From AWTP1-18 sp036504515 (lineage in GTDB: Bacteria > Pseudomonadota > Gammaproteobacteria > Burkholderiales > Rhodocyclaceae), in the NCBI GenBank assembly GCA_036504515.1, contig DASXVA010000001.1:62001-126000 (forward strand): a DNA stretch of 64,000 bases, read 5' to 3'. A program made the translations under genes and the position numbers. This document shows, one piece after another, positions 16,557 to 25,263 of this stretch (position 1 is its first letter; each line of letters opens with the position of its first letter). Below the pieces are notes generated by a model. The model searched no databases. It saw only the letters and a program-made list of their open reading frames with translations, and was not told where the DNA came from.

Positions 16557-18095
16557 ATGCGGCTGCTGCGTCTTGCCAAAATAATCCGGGTCGGTATCGC
16601 CCACGGTCTTGACCAGATGATTCTGGAACACGAACCCTCCGGGCTGCTGATGCGCGTCGCGCAAAAGATCCTGTTCTGGCGCGATCTGTCGGCACCTCCG
16701 GCAGAACGACTGCGCCTGACCCTGGAGGCCCTGGGCCCCATCTTTGTCAAATTCGGCCAGATGCTGTCCACCCGCCGCGACCTGTTGCCGCCGGACATGG
16801 CGGACGAGTTGGCGCGATTGCAGGATCGGGTACCGCCCTTCCCTTCCGAACAGGCAGTCGCCCTGCTGGAACAAAACTTCGGCAAACCCCTGGATCAGGT
16901 TTTCACCAGCTTCGACCAGAAGCCCATCGCCTCTGCCTCCGTGGCCCAGGTGCACTTTGCCGTGCTGCCCGATGGCCGTGAAGTGGCAGTAAAAATCCTG
17001 CGACCCGGCATCGCCCCTGTGATCGAACATGATCTGGCCCTGCTCGATGCTGCCGCCTGGTTGCTGGAAAAGGTCTGGTCCGACGGCAAGCGACTCAAAC
17101 CCCGGGAAGTGGTGGCCGAGTTCGACAAATACCTGCACGATGAACTGGACTTGATGCGGGAAGCCGCCAATTGCTCCCAACTGCGGCGCAACTTCACCAC
17201 CGGCGATGCTGCCTCGAAACTGCTCAAGGTGCCGGAGGTTTATTGGGATTGGTGCAGCGAATCTGTCATGGTGATGGAACGCATGAAGGGCGTACCCATC
17301 TCCCAGATCGACCTTCTGCGGGAGCGGCAGGTGGACATTCCCGCCCTGGCCCGGGCCGGGGTGGAAATTTTCTTCACCCAGGTTTTCCGCGACGGCTTCT
17401 TCCACGCCGACATGCACCCGGGCAACATTCAGGTAGCAACAGAAGGTGCGGACAAGGGCAAGTACATCGCCCTCGACTTCGGCATCGTCGGCACCCTTAA
17501 CGAAACCGACAAGCGCTATCTGGCCCAGAACTTCCTCGCCTTTTTCCAGCGGGACTACAAGCGCGTGGCCGAGGCCCATGTGGAATCCGGCTGGGCCCCG
17601 GCGGATACCCGCATCGACGAATTCGAAGCATCAATCCGTGCCGTGTGCGAACCCATCTTCGACCGCCCCCTGAAGGAAATTTCCTTCGGTCGCGTCTTGC
17701 TGCGTCTGTTCCAGACATCTCGCCGCTTCAACGTGGAAATCCAGCCACAACTCGTGTTGTTGCAAAAGACGCTGCTCAATATCGAAGGCCTGGGTCGCCA
17801 GCTGGACCCGGATCTGGACTTGTGGAAAACCGCCAAGCCCTTCCTTGAACGCTGGATGAGCGAACAGATGGGCTGGCGTGGCCTAGTCAACAATTTGAAG
17901 AAGGAAGCGCCGCAATGGGCATCCCTGCTGCCGGCCTTGCCGCGACTGGCCCATCAGGCCCTGGCGGAACGGGAACCAGCGCGCCTGCTGGCGGCGATTG
18001 AGACCTTGGAATTACGCTCCCGTCAGCGCAACCGCTGGTTACTGCTGATCGCCGCTCTGCTCGGCGGGATTCTGCTCATCCTGCTGAAGCGCTGA
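16557..18095 (+). CDS. ubiB: Ubiquinone biosynthesis protein UbiB (atypical kinase)
   Basis: This 512-residue member of the UbiB/ADCK atypical kinase family is needed for ubiquinone synthesis at the inner membrane. Diagnostic features are the KxGQ motif (KFGQ, residues 65-68), the Ala-rich nucleotide loop ASASVAQVH, the catalytic segment HADMHPGN (283-290) and DFG (307-309). A hydrophobic C-terminal segment (about 490-510) anchors it to the membrane. Length matches the family norm of about 500-550. It stands alone here; ubiE and ubiJ are not adjacent. The last 57 bases overlap tail-to-tail with the convergent HDOD gene. Confidence 0.95.
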   Translation: MRLLRLAKIIRVGIAHGLDQMILEHEPSGLLMRVAQKILFWRDLSAPPAERLRLTLEALGPIFVKFGQMLSTRRDLLPPDMADELARLQDRVPPFPSEQAVALLEQNFGKPLDQVFTSFDQKPIASASVAQVHFAVLPDGREVAVKILRPGIAPVIEHDLALLDAAAWLLEKVWSDGKRLKPREVVAEFDKYLHDELDLMREAANCSQLRRNFTTGDAASKLLKVPEVYWDWCSESVMVMERMKGVPISQIDLLRERQVDIPALARAGVEIFFTQVFRDGFFHADMHPGNIQVATEGADKGKYIALDFGIVGTLNETDKRYLAQNFLAFFQRDYKRVAEAHVESGWAPADTRIDEFEASIRAVCEPIFDRPLKEISFGRVLLRLFQTSRRFNVEIQPQLVLLQKTLLNIEGLGRQLDPDLDLWKTAKPFLERWMSEQMGWRGLVNNLKKEAPQWASLLPALPRLAHQALAEREPARLLAAIETLELRSRQRNRWLLLIAALLGGILLILLKR

Positions 18096-19352
18096 TCCTT
18101 CTGCCACTTCGGCAGCACCGCTGCTGACTCGCTGGGCCCAGGCAATGGCTTCGTTCTGGGCCGTCATGATGCCTTCTTCGCTGATCTGCATTTCTTCAGC
18201 CATCTCCGCCACCAGATCAAGGTCGCCCTGTTCCAGGGCTTCACACAAAGTGATCAGATGCCCCAGGGGCCTGTCCCGGCGCACCAGGGCACTCTTGAGT
18301 TCGTCGGCCAGATGCAGGCGTTCCACCACCTGATCCATGGGCCAACCCATCAATACGTCTGCCAGGGAGAGCAAGCCCACCATATAGGCCTCATCCTGCA
18401 ACAGGCTGCTTTCATGGTGGGTGCGGTAGGTCAGCACGAATTCCATGAAGCGGGCCCGGCGCAAGGCCAGTTCCAGCAGAGGCGAATGACTGCCGTGACC
18501 GTCCAGCACATACAGCAGCACCTGTAACCAGCGCCGCAATTGCTCCCGGCCCAACACAGCAAAAGCGTGCTTGAGGGATCGAATCGGGGTTGGCATGGCA
18601 AAGGCGGAAGAATTCACCAGTCGCAGCAAATGCACGGACAGCACCGGGTCGGACTTGAGCACTTCTTCCAGGGCCTTGTCATCTTCGTCGGCCAGCAGCT
18701 TGGCCAATAAATCCAGCACCGCGATCTTCTGCGGATCGGCCCGCTGTCCTTCCACCTGGACCCGCTGGGCGAAGTGGTAACCCTGGAACAAGTGAAACCC
18801 ACGTTCATCCAGGGCGGTAAAGTCTTCCGGGCGATTCACGCCACAGGCATAGAGCTGCACGCCCTGAGCCCAGGCTTCATCGATCAGCCCGTCACTTTGT
18901 CCGGACAGCACCTGTCTGGTATCAAGTTTGAGCACATCGGCCAACAACACGGCGGAGCCGAGACTTTCACTATTACGCAGTTCCGCCGCCCCCGTGGCAT
19001 CGAGTACAAAACGGTAACCCCGTCCCTTGAGTTCGCGACAGCGATCACTCATAGCCCGAACCAGAGCGATTTTGACTTCCAGGGCAAACCGGTCCGGCGG
19101 TAACAGATTGAGCAGATCGCTAGCAAGCAAATCGGCAGACACGGGAAGGAATGCCCGGCGCATGCGTAGCAGTTCGTCCAGCCCGGAGTGAACAAACGCA
19201 CTGAGAACAGCATTGGCCGCTCCCTCCGCTTCACCTTCCGGCAAGGAAGACTCCGTCAAGGGGGTGTCTTTATAAAGCAGTTCCACTGCCACTGTGGCGC
19301 CGGCACCGTTGAGCACGGGTTGCCAAGCAAAAGCGTAACGGGCGTTTTCCAT
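18039..19352 (-). CDS. HDOD-domain signalling protein with degenerate EAL domain
   Basis: This 437-residue protein has the two-part layout of the YuxH-like group. Its N-terminal EAL-like domain (about 1-190) keeps a VLKLDTRQVL segment but lacks the EAL catalytic triplet (VELLYKD in its place), so c-di-GMP hydrolysis is unlikely. An HDOD domain follows (about 200-395, with LRLVNSSAFAMPTPI and a hydrophobic core), which in this family is a protein or signal-binding domain without HD catalytic residues. Such proteins take part in c-di-GMP-linked regulation of surface attachment. A small ORF ends 3 bases upstream and is probably cotranscribed. The 3' end overlaps ubiB on the opposite strand. Confidence 0.85.
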   Translation of the reverse strand: MENARYAFAWQPVLNGAGATVAVELLYKDTPLTESSLPEGEAEGAANAVLSAFVHSGLDELLRMRRAFLPVSADLLASDLLNLLPPDRFALEVKIALVRAMSDRCRELKGRGYRFVLDATGAAELRNSESLGSAVLLADVLKLDTRQVLSGQSDGLIDEAWAQGVQLYACGVNRPEDFTALDERGFHLFQGYHFAQRVQVEGQRADPQKIAVLDLLAKLLADEDDKALEEVLKSDPVLSVHLLRLVNSSAFAMPTPIRSLKHAFAVLGREQLRRWLQVLLYVLDGHGSHSPLLELALRRARFMEFVLTYRTHHESSLLQDEAYMVGLLSLADVLMGWPMDQVVERLHLADELKSALVRRDRPLGHLITLCEALEQGDLDLVAEMAEEMQISEEGIMTAQNEAIAWAQRVSSGAAEVAEGSALQQDEQNPAEQSGDQQ

Positions 19353-19355
19353 GAT

Positions 19356-19664
19356 TTATTCCCGCCCCAGCCGCTGGTTCAGCAAAGCTTGGGGCATTTG
19401 TAGCGTGTCCCGGTCCCAGCCCTGCAGGGTCAGCACATCGGCAAGACATTTTTCAAGGGTGGCATGAGCCTCTTCAACGGATTCGGCGATTCGGTCATGA
19501 ACCTGTATATCCAGGGGCGTAGCACGACCGCATTTCTGTTGGTACTCGAACAGATCGCGCAACTCGGTAATCTGCCGGGATAACTGCGCCGGGCAGGCAC
19601 AATCGTAAATGGCCGCCTGATCACAGATGTCGTGCAATGCCTTGTCTTCGAACACCAAGTTCAT
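19356..19664 (-). CDS. Small conserved-looking hypothetical protein
   Basis: This 102-residue protein is of unknown function. The start at 19664 is chosen because AGGAGGAGAGG precedes it, although the frame is open further upstream. The sequence is hydrophilic and mostly helical by composition, with four Cys (DICDQAAIYDCAC, QQKCG and a later KCLADVL). It contains no signal peptide or membrane helix. The gene is 3 bases upstream of the EAL/HDOD gene, so the two are likely an operon and this may be its partner. I recognise no domain. Confidence 0.65.
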   Translation of the reverse strand: MNLVFEDKALHDICDQAAIYDCACPAQLSRQITELRDLFEYQQKCGRATPLDIQVHDRIAESVEEAHATLEKCLADVLTLQGWDRDTLQMPQALLNQRLGRE

Positions 19665-19732
19665 TTTCGCCTCTCCTCCTTTGGCCAAGGAATCGGACCG
19701 TTCAGCAGTCTCTTTGCCTGACAGGCCTTGAG

Positions 19733-19738
19733 TATAAT
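19733..19738 (+). promoter_or_regulatory. Candidate -10 element for the symporter gene
   Basis: A perfect TATAAT lies 88 bases upstream of the symporter ATG in a divergent intergenic gap. No -35 box of good quality sits at 16-18 bp, so this is a tentative call. Confidence 0.35.
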
Positions 19739-19826
19739 CGCGGCTCTTCAAAATTCTCAGTTGCAGCGCGACCTTGTCGCTGATACGTCACGGCCTGCGC
19801 GTTGTCTCTCTCCCGGAAGGACCACC

Positions 19827-21326
19827 ATGCTGCTCTGGTTCGTCATTGCCTATTGGGTCGTTTCCGTAGGCATCGGCCTTTACGCCGCCACCCGCGTACA
19901 CAACACCAAAGACTTCGCCGTTGCCGGTCGCCATCTGCCCTTCTACATGGTCACCGCAACTGTGTTTGCCACCTGGTTCGGTTCCGAGACAGTATTGGGC
20001 ATTCCGGCGACATTCCTCAAGGAAGGATTGCACGGTGTCGTCGCTGATCCCTTCGGCTCATCCCTCTGCCTGATCCTGGTGGGCCTGTTCTTCGCCGCCC
20101 CCCTCTATCGCATGAACCTGCTCACCATCGGTGACTTCTACAAGAAGCGTTTTGGTCGCGGCGTGGAAGTACTGACCACGATTGCCATCGTGGTCTCCTA
20201 CCTGGGTTGGGTCGGCGCCCAGATCACCGCCCTCGGTCTGGTATTCAATGTGGTTTCCGCCGGCGAAATCAGCAAGCTGGCGGGCATGTGGATCGGTTCC
20301 GGCACCATCCTGATTTACACCATCTTCGGTGGCATGTGGGCCGTGGCCATTACCGACTTCCTGCAGATGATCGTCATCGTGCTGGGCATGCTCTGGATCG
20401 GTGGCGAAGTTTCCGGTCAGGTGGGCGGCATCGGCGTGGTGATCGATCACGCCGCCCAGAATGCCAAGTTCGACTTCTGGCCCGCGGCCGATGCCAAGGA
20501 GATCATCGGTTTCGTCGCCGCCTGGATCACCATGATGTTCGGCTCGATTCCGCAGCAGGATGTGTTTCAGCGAGTACAGTCCTCCAAGACCGAAAAAATT
20601 GCCATCTGGGGTTCCGTTCTCGGTGGCAGCCTCTACTTCATCTTCGCCTTCGTGCCCATGTTCCTGGCCTACTCTGCCACCCTGATCGACCCTGAACTGG
20701 TGACCTCCTTGATCGACAGCGACTCCCAGATGATCTTGCCGGAACTGGTGATGAAGCACGCCCCGCTGTTCGCCCAGGTGATGTTCTTCGGTGCCCTGCT
20801 GTCTGCCATCAAGAGTTGTGCATCCGCCACCTTGCTGGCTCCTTCGGTGACCTTCACCGAAAATCTGCTCAAGCCCATGATGCCCTCCATGACCGATCGC
20901 AAACTGCTGCGCACCATGCGTATCGTCACCCTCAGCTTCACCTTGCTGGTGACGCTGTATGCCATGAACTCCAAAGCCAGCATTTTCAAGATGGTGGAAA
21001 ACGCTTACCAGATCACCCTGGTCATGGCCTTTGTGCCCCTGCTCTGCGGTCTGTACTGGCGTCGGGCCACCAACCAGGGCGCCTTGCTGTCGATTTTCCT
21101 CGGCCTGGCCACCTGGCTTTCCATTCTTGTCGCCGGGCCTGATGATCCCTTTCTGCCGGCCCAGTTCGCCGGCGTGCTGGCCAGTGCCATCGGCATGATT
21201 GCCGGCTCCCTGCTCCCCCAATATCTGCATCACAATCCGGACATTCACGACCAATTGCGCTCGGGTCACCACGCCGCAGCACAGACCCACCACGCCGAAT
21301 CGATCCATCATCACCCAGCAGCCTGA
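19827..21326 (+). CDS. Sodium:solute symporter (SSS) family transporter
   Basis: This 499-residue polytopic inner-membrane protein has the SSS (solute:sodium symporter) pattern. Its first helix begins at the N-terminus (MLLWFVIAYWVVSVGIG), the early motif DFAVAGRHLPFYMV is followed by ATWFGSETVLGIP, and about 13 hydrophobic segments follow. The start is set by GGAAGG seven bases before the ATG; the frame is open further upstream without such support. The substrate cannot be told from the sequence alone. The cytoplasmic C-terminal tail is unusual: 10 His in the last ~32 residues (HHNPDIHD, SGHHAAAQTHH, SIHHHPAA), which could bind metal or be incidental. A diguanylate cyclase gene follows within 26 bases on the same strand. 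Confidence 0.88.
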   Translation: MLLWFVIAYWVVSVGIGLYAATRVHNTKDFAVAGRHLPFYMVTATVFATWFGSETVLGIPATFLKEGLHGVVADPFGSSLCLILVGLFFAAPLYRMNLLTIGDFYKKRFGRGVEVLTTIAIVVSYLGWVGAQITALGLVFNVVSAGEISKLAGMWIGSGTILIYTIFGGMWAVAITDFLQMIVIVLGMLWIGGEVSGQVGGIGVVIDHAAQNAKFDFWPAADAKEIIGFVAAWITMMFGSIPQQDVFQRVQSSKTEKIAIWGSVLGGSLYFIFAFVPMFLAYSATLIDPELVTSLIDSDSQMILPELVMKHAPLFAQVMFFGALLSAIKSCASATLLAPSVTFTENLLKPMMPSMTDRKLLRTMRIVTLSFTLLVTLYAMNSKASIFKMVENAYQITLVMAFVPLLCGLYWRRATNQGALLSIFLGLATWLSILVAGPDDPFLPAQFAGVLASAIGMIAGSLLPQYLHHNPDIHDQLRSGHHAAAQTHHAESIHHHPAA

Positions 21327-21351
21327 GCCTTTTACCCTTCGCAGACGCCCC

Positions 21352-22845
21352 ATGAAAAAACGCCCTCCCCTGTACGACCGAAGAAGGCTCATCCTCATGC
21401 TGGGCCTGCTGCTCTGCGCGGGGTTCATGGCTACCTCACTGCTCAGCTACTTTGTCTCCCGGGATTCGATTCGCAGCTCCATCGTGGATCTGGAATTGCC
21501 CCTGACCTCGGACAACATCTACACCGAGATCCAGAAGGATCTGGTGCGCCCCATCTTCGTCTCTTCCATGATGGCGAGCGATACCTTCCTGCGCGATTGG
21601 GTCATCCACGGTGAAAAAAATGTCGATCAGATGACCCGCTACCTGAAGGAGGTACAGGAGCGTTACGGTGCTTTTACCAGCTTCTATGTTTCCGACAAAA
21701 CTGGTGTTTACTACCAGTCCCATGGCGTTCTTAAACAGGTAAAACCGAACGAACCCCGGGATGCTTGGTACTACCGCGTGCGGCTGATGGATGTGCCCTA
21801 CGAGATCAATGTGGACCCGGACCTAGCTAACGGCGATCAACTCACCATTTTCATCAACTACCGGGTCTTCGACTACGACAAGCATTTCATCGGTGCAGCT
21901 GGTGTCGGCCTGACCGTTGATGCCGTGCGCAATTTCATCGTTGACTACCAAAAGCGGTATCAGCGCAGCATCTACTTTGTGGATACCAAGGGACAGATCG
22001 TCCTCTTCGGCAACCACTCCGGTCGTTCGGCAACCAGTCTGCAGGAAATGGATGGCTTGCGCAACCTTGCACCAAGCATCCTTAGTAGCAAGACCGGCTC
22101 CTATCGTTACCGTGGCGATGGCCATGACCACCTGCTCAACGTTCGCTTCATCCCCGAGCTGAACTGGTACTTGTTCGTCGAAAAGCGGGAAGACGAAGCC
22201 CTGGCCGACATCCGCCAGACCCTCTACCTCAATCTTGCGCTCTGCCTGGGCATCACCGGCCTCGTGCTGTTCATCACGCGCCTGGCCTTGAACCGCTACC
22301 AGAACCGGCTGGAAGAGATGGCCGTCACCGACAAACTCACTGGCCTCTACAACCGGCAGGCCTTCGATCTGCTGGTGGAACAAGCCATGGCGGAACATCG
22401 GCGCAACCCGAATCCGCTGTCCATCCTGATGGTGGATATCGATCATTTCAAACAGGTCAATGATCGCTACGGCCACCAACAGGGCGACGCCATTCTGCGC
22501 AGCTTGAGCCCGGTGTTGCGGGATTGCCTGCGTCAATCGGATCTGGCCTTCCGCTGGGGCGGTGAAGAGTATCTGGTACTGCTCAAGGGCGACACGCAAC
22601 GTGATGCCGTCGGCGTTGCCGAAAAACTGCGGGAAAGCATTGCCGCCCATGTCTTTACCCTTGGAGATGCTGAACCCGGTGCCCAGATTTCCATCACCCT
22701 CAGTATCGGCGTCGCCGAATACCGGGAAGGTGAAACCATGGAAACCTTGATCGCCCGGGCCGACGGTTGCCTCTATCTGGCCAAAGCGGCAGGACGTAAC
22801 CGGGTCGTGGTGGCAGAGTCTGCCGACGACAAACCCGCGCACTAA
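21352..22845 (+). CDS. Membrane-bound diguanylate cyclase (GGDEF)
   Basis: This is a 497-residue c-di-GMP synthase. A first membrane helix (about residues 13-35), a periplasmic sensory region of about 250 residues with the look of a double-Cache domain, and a second helix (about 290-312) precede the GGDEF domain (about 330-490). The active-site motif is GGEEY (403-407), and an RxxD inhibitory site (RQSD, 394-397) sits five residues before it, so product feedback inhibition is expected. The start at 21352 is the first ATG after the symporter stop; upstream codons in frame overlap the symporter. The sensed ligand is unknown. The neighbouring symporter might supply a hint, but this is inference. 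Confidence 0.92.
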   Translation: MKKRPPLYDRRRLILMLGLLLCAGFMATSLLSYFVSRDSIRSSIVDLELPLTSDNIYTEIQKDLVRPIFVSSMMASDTFLRDWVIHGEKNVDQMTRYLKEVQERYGAFTSFYVSDKTGVYYQSHGVLKQVKPNEPRDAWYYRVRLMDVPYEINVDPDLANGDQLTIFINYRVFDYDKHFIGAAGVGLTVDAVRNFIVDYQKRYQRSIYFVDTKGQIVLFGNHSGRSATSLQEMDGLRNLAPSILSSKTGSYRYRGDGHDHLLNVRFIPELNWYLFVEKREDEALADIRQTLYLNLALCLGITGLVLFITRLALNRYQNRLEEMAVTDKLTGLYNRQAFDLLVEQAMAEHRRNPNPLSILMVDIDHFKQVNDRYGHQQGDAILRSLSPVLRDCLRQSDLAFRWGGEEYLVLLKGDTQRDAVGVAEKLRESIAAHVFTLGDAEPGAQISITLSIGVAEYREGETMETLIARADGCLYLAKAAGRNRVVVAESADDKPAH

Positions 22846-22851
22846 CGCTCT

Positions 22852-23913
22852 ATGCCCCGTCGCTCAGCGCTGGCCCTGCAACTGGCCCTGGCCTATACGG
22901 CCCTGGTGGTCTATGCCAGCCTGCATCCCTTTTCCGGCTGGCGCGATACCGGCATTCCTCCCCTGGAATTTCTCACCGCAGCCTGGCCCCGTTACGTCAC
23001 CGCCTTCGATCTGATCACCAATGTGCTGGCCTACATGCCCCTGGGTTTTCTTTGGGTGGTCTATTTCCAGTTGCCCCACCGCCGCTGGCCCATTGCGCTG
23101 CTCACCACCCTGGGTGGCGTCTTGCTCAGCTTGGGCCTTGAAACCGTGCAGAACTATCTGCCCAGCCGTGTCTCGTCCAATCTCGACCTGGGTTGCAATG
23201 GCCTCGGCACCTTCCTCGGCGTCCTGCTCGGCGCCTGGCGCGGCAGGCTGTTACTAAGCGGCGGACGGCTCCACACCCTGCGCCATCACTGGTTCACTCC
23301 CGGCAGCGGCGGTGATGCCGGCCTTACCCTGATGGGGCTATGGCTGCTGACCCAGCTCAATCCTGAAATCCTTCTGTTCGGCAATGGCGATCTGCGGCAA
23401 CTGCTGGAACTGGAAGATGCCATGGGCTTCGACGTGGACCGCTTCAGCCGCATCGAAACCTTCATTGCCGCCGCCAACACTTTTGCCGTGGGCCTCGCAG
23501 CGTCCTGTCTACTGTTGCGGCGGCAGTGGATCGGCGTCTTGATGCTGCTCGGCGGCGCCCTGCTGATCCACACCTTTGCTGCCGCCCTGTTAATCAGCCC
23601 GCAGCAAGCCCTGCGCTGGATCACCCCGGGCAACAGCGAAGGCGTTGCCGTCGGTCTGTTACTGCTGCTGCCCTGTCTGCAATTATCCGTCACGCCGCGC
23701 CGGGTCCTGGCCGGCAGCGTCTTGCTGTTCGCTACGGTGCTGGTGAATCTTTCCCCCACCAATCCCTACCTGACTCAGGCGGCTCAAGCCTGGTGGCAAG
23801 GACACTTTCTCAACTTCAACGGTTTGACGCGGCTCACCTCCATGCTGTGGCCCTTCCTGGCCCTGCCCTGGCTGCTGCTGCCGCAACGGGAACGCCATCA
23901 TGAATACGAATAA
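22852..23913 (+). CDS. VanZ-like family membrane protein
   Basis: This 353-residue protein has a VanZ-like N-terminal domain (about residues 1-130): HPFSGWRD after the first helix, DLITNVLAYMPLGFL, then LETVQNYLPSRVSSNLDLGCN. A further set of hydrophobic segments follows to about residue 345. The VanZ fold is known from teicoplanin resistance, but most family members, including long two-part forms like this one, have no known function. It starts 6 bases after the diguanylate cyclase stop and overlaps the next gene by 14 bases. Confidence 0.82.
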   Translation: MPRRSALALQLALAYTALVVYASLHPFSGWRDTGIPPLEFLTAAWPRYVTAFDLITNVLAYMPLGFLWVVYFQLPHRRWPIALLTTLGGVLLSLGLETVQNYLPSRVSSNLDLGCNGLGTFLGVLLGAWRGRLLLSGGRLHTLRHHWFTPGSGGDAGLTLMGLWLLTQLNPEILLFGNGDLRQLLELEDAMGFDVDRFSRIETFIAAANTFAVGLAASCLLLRRQWIGVLMLLGGALLIHTFAAALLISPQQALRWITPGNSEGVAVGLLLLLPCLQLSVTPRRVLAGSVLLFATVLVNLSPTNPYLTQAAQAWWQGHFLNFNGLTRLTSMLWPFLALPWLLLPQRERHHEYE

Positions 23914-24226
23914 AGACCGGCTCCTGGCCCTGCGGGACGAATTGCGCGACTTCTGCGCCGCCCGCCATTGGCAGGGTTATCACACCCCGAAAAACCTGGT
24001 CATGGCCATGATCGTGGAGGCCGCCGAACTGGTGGAACATTTCCAGTGGGCGACTCCGGAGGAAAGTCTCACCCTCTCCCCCGAGAAGAAATCGGAAGTA
24101 CAGGATGAAGTGGCCGACACCTTCATCTACCTGCTGGAACTGGCCGACGTTCTGGGCATCGACCTGATCGACGCCGCCCGACTGAAAATGAAAAAGAACG
24201 CGATCAAATATCCCGCACCGGGATGA
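23900..24226 (+). CDS. MazG-like nucleotide pyrophosphohydrolase
   Basis: This 108-residue all-alpha NTP pyrophosphohydrolase belongs to the short MazG-like/RS21-C6 (dCTPase-like) group. The metal-binding pattern is visible as EAAELVEHFQW (about residues 40-50) and EVQDEVADTFIYLLE (about 66-80), supplying the E-E and E-D ligands. It should hydrolyse a non-canonical or excess (d)NTP to the monophosphate, a house-cleaning role. Its start overlaps the VanZ gene end by 14 bases, which indicates an operon. Confidence 0.88.
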   Translation: MNTNKDRLLALRDELRDFCAARHWQGYHTPKNLVMAMIVEAAELVEHFQWATPEESLTLSPEKKSEVQDEVADTFIYLLELADVLGIDLIDAARLKMKKNAIKYPAPG

Positions 24227-24303
24227 GGGGCAAGCAACAAAGGGGCGGGCCGCAAGGTCTGAGATAATCCGGTCTTTCCGCCCGCACTACCCCGGAGTCC
24301 ATC

Positions 24304-24603
24304 ATGAGTTTTTTCAAGCACCACGTTTTCTTTTGCACCAACCAGCGGCCCAACGGCGACCCTTGCTGTAACGACCACGGCGCCGAAGCGCTCTGGGCCC
24401 ATGCCAAGGAAAAAGCCAAGGCTGCCGGGCTCAAGGATGTGCGTATCAACAAGGCCGGCTGTCTGGGCCGTTGCGACCAGGGTCCCGTAGCCGTGGTGTA
24501 CCCGGAGGGCGTCTGGTACACCTTCGTGGACAAAGAGGACATCGACGAAATCGTGGACAGCCACCTGGCCCAGGGCAAGGTCGTGGAACGGTTGAAGGTC
24601 TGA
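24304..24603 (+). CDS. 2Fe-2S ferredoxin, thioredoxin-like fold
   Basis: This 99-residue protein resembles the (2Fe-2S) ferredoxin domain found alone and in respiratory complexes. Cysteines at 11, 21, 22, 53 and 57 give the C-x(~10)-C...C-x3-C cluster pattern, with the motif NKAGCLGRCDQGP around the second pair. It is probably a soluble electron carrier or metabolic accessory protein. It begins 77 bases after the MazG-like gene and is followed after 3 bases by a hydrolase gene, so the two are likely cotranscribed. The redox partner is not visible. Confidence 0.85.
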   Translation: MSFFKHHVFFCTNQRPNGDPCCNDHGAEALWAHAKEKAKAAGLKDVRINKAGCLGRCDQGPVAVVYPEGVWYTFVDKEDIDEIVDSHLAQGKVVERLKV

Positions 24604-24606
24604 ATC

Positions 24607-25263
24607 ATGAGCATGCACGAACGCGTCCTACTGGAAGGCCCCACGGGCAAGATTGAAGTCTTTGTCGAGCCCCGGGAAGAGGCCAAAGGCATTGCCCTGA
24701 TCTCCCACCCCCATCCCCTCTTCGGCGGCACGGCGGATAACAAGGTCATCACCACCCTGGCCCGCACCTTCCGCGATCTTGGCTACATCACCCTGCGCCC
24801 CAGCTTTCGCGGCGTCGGCGGTTCCGAAGGCGAACACGACCACGGCTACCAGGAAACCGATGACCAATACGCCGTGCTGACCTACGCCCGGGAACGCTTC
24901 GGTGCGCAGTTGCCCACCCCGATGCCCGTGGTACTGGCCGGCTTTTCCTTCGGCGCCTACGTCACCACCCGCCTCGCCAAACGCCTGCAGGATGAAGGCA
25001 CGCCAGCCCGTCGCCTGGTCCTGGTCGGCACCGCCGCCGGTTATGTGGAAGGGGCTCGCAGCTACACCACCGAGGCCGTGGCTGCCGACACCATCGTCAT
25101 CCACGGTTCCAAGGACGAAACCGTCGCCCTCGATAACGTGCTGGCCTGGGCTGAGCCCCTGGACTTGCCCATCACCGTCGTCGCCGGTGCCGACCATTTC
25201 TTCCATCGCCGCCTGCACATCATTCGCCAGATCATTCAACAGGCCTGGCGTCCCGGCGAATGA
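24607..25263 (+). CDS. Alpha/beta hydrolase
   Basis: This 218-residue alpha/beta hydrolase has a nucleophile elbow GFSFGA (Ser114), the segment HPHPLFGGT near the oxyanion hole (34-42), FRGVGGSEG, a likely acid in HGSKDETV and the catalytic His in GADHFFHRR. It belongs to the group of small hydrolases with this HPHP signature, whose physiological substrate is generally unknown. There is no signal peptide, so it is cytoplasmic. Its stop overlaps the ATG of the ABC ATPase gene (ATGA). The gene starts 3 bases after the ferredoxin stop; an ATG two codons downstream is an alternative. Confidence 0.85.
   Translation: MSMHERVLLEGPTGKIEVFVEPREEAKGIALISHPHPLFGGTADNKVITTLARTFRDLGYITLRPSFRGVGGSEGEHDHGYQETDDQYAVLTYARERFGAQLPTPMPVVLAGFSFGAYVTTRLAKRLQDEGTPARRLVLVGTAAGYVEGARSYTTEAVAADTIVIHGSKDETVALDNVLAWAEPLDLPITVVAGADHFFHRRLHIIRQIIQQAWRPGE

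Noticed and set aside
16392..17579. 395-residue minus-strand ORF opposite ubiB
   Set aside because: Antisense shadow of a gene with all UbiB motifs.
20058..21428. 456-residue minus-strand ORF opposite the symporter
   Set aside because: His/Gly/Gln-rich antisense shadow of a membrane-protein gene; no domain seen.
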